Assembly (NCBI GenBank): GCA_949451605.1
Contig: CASTSB010000009.1
Span: 1-51,387, forward strand
Origin: an uncultured Bacilli bacterium
GTDB taxonomy: Bacteria > Bacillota_I > Bacilli_A > RF39 > UBA660
Direction: 5' to 3'
DNA: 51,387 bases
Shown piece by piece: positions 51,239 to 51,387 of this stretch. The position numbers and the translations under genes were made by a program. Positions within the stretch are counted from its first letter, which is position 1; each line of letters begins with the position of its first letter. The notes under the pieces are model-generated. The model searched no databases, was not told the origin of the DNA, and saw only the letters and a program-made list of their open reading frames with translations.

Positions 51239-51266
51239 ATTTTAACACATTTGAGTGAAAAGTCAA
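51239..51266 (-). promoter_or_regulatory. Promoter of the cpaB-tadABC operon
   Basis: TTGACT (51261-51266) and TAAAAT (51239-51244) on the minus strand are 16 bases apart, between a terminator and the cpaB-like start. Confidence 0.7.
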
Positions 51267-51301
51267 TTCGTGCTTCATAAAAATAATCAAATTTTGAGAA
51301 T

Positions 51302-51331
51302 AAAAAAGAAGACTTTCTTGAAGTCTTCTTT
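51302..51331 (-). terminator. Terminator of the upstream cpaB-like gene
   Basis: The minus strand has an 11-bp stem, AAAGAAGACTT with AAGTCTTCTTT, with a five-base loop, followed by T residues. Confidence 0.82.
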
Positions 51332-51332
51332 C

Positions 51333-51387
51333 CTATGTTTCTGTCCAGATTGTTACTTTATTTATCCAGTCCTTTAATGTGTTACTT
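51333..51387 (-). CDS. C-terminus of a second CpaB-like protein (cut by window edge)
   Basis: The last 17 codons read SNTLKDWINKVTIWTET, nearly the same as the end of the complete CpaB-like protein (SEALKEWINRVTIWTEN). A tandem paralogue with its own terminator therefore starts beyond the window. Confidence 0.75.
   Translation of the reverse strand, partial: SNTLKDWINKVTIWTET

Noticed and set aside
32705-51387. Integrative and conjugative element
   Set aside because: VirB4 and VirD4 suggested it, but there is no relaxase, integrase, oriT-like repeat, attachment repeat or tRNA junction visible, so the label is not supported inside the window.

Overview
The window is AT-rich DNA from a low-GC Gram-positive (Firmicutes/Bacillota) chromosome. 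TGG encodes Trp and TGA is used as a stop, so the code is standard and not that of Mycoplasma. Ribosome-binding sites (AGGAGG/AGGTG types) and SigA-type promoters are easy to see. Bacillus-type neighbourhoods point to a spore-forming member of the Bacilli or a related Erysipelotrichia-like lineage, perhaps an uncultured gut organism: yutI-yutH, yutD, sigG next to a ylmC-like gene, and lon next to spoVID-ysxE. The genus cannot be fixed from sequence alone. Almost everything lies on the minus strand.

Region 1 (1-31,500) is mainly housekeeping. It starts with three tRNA genes (Tyr, Thr, Val). A Bacillus-like cluster follows: an S1-domain regulator, a NifU-like protein, a YutH coat kinase-like protein, a DUF1292 protein, YutD, a YlmC-like protein and the forespore sigma factor SigG. 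Next come a MacB-type ABC transporter, TrmL, a thioredoxin-like protein, a U32 peptidase/RNA hydroxylase and rubrerythrin. Then SpoVID and YsxE (spore coat), Lon, a two-gene prepilin-like pair, trigger factor, and a gatCAB-aspS operon behind a T-box leader whose specifier reads as Asn (AAC). TrpRS (with a predicted [4Fe-4S] motif), a 16-repeat BspA-like surface protein and RmuC complete the region.

Region 2 (31,500-32,700) holds a VTT/DedA-like membrane protein, a rhodanese and, between them, a compact transcription unit (promoter, three hairpins, terminator) that looks like an undescribed small RNA.

Region 3 (32,705-51,387, continuing past the edge) is the most unusual part. It is an 18-kb, single-strand, chromosomally embedded locus joining a Tad/Flp pilus module to a conjugation-type type IV secretion module. 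The Tad genes are CpaB, TadA/CpaF, TadB, TadC, Flp-like pilin, TadE-like and TadZ/CpaE-like. The T4SS genes are two VirB2-like pilins, VirB6-like, PrgI/VirB3-like, a VirB4 split into two genes, a SpoIID plus C39-like wall hydrolase, VirD4, and a pilin-like surface protein. No relaxase, integrase, oriT or cargo is visible, so the machine may not be a conjugative element. Internal promoters in front of the Flp pilin and the free VirB2-like pilin suggest that these major subunits are made in excess. A C-terminal domain shared between the surface protein of this locus and the prepilin pair at 16-19 kb links the two loci.
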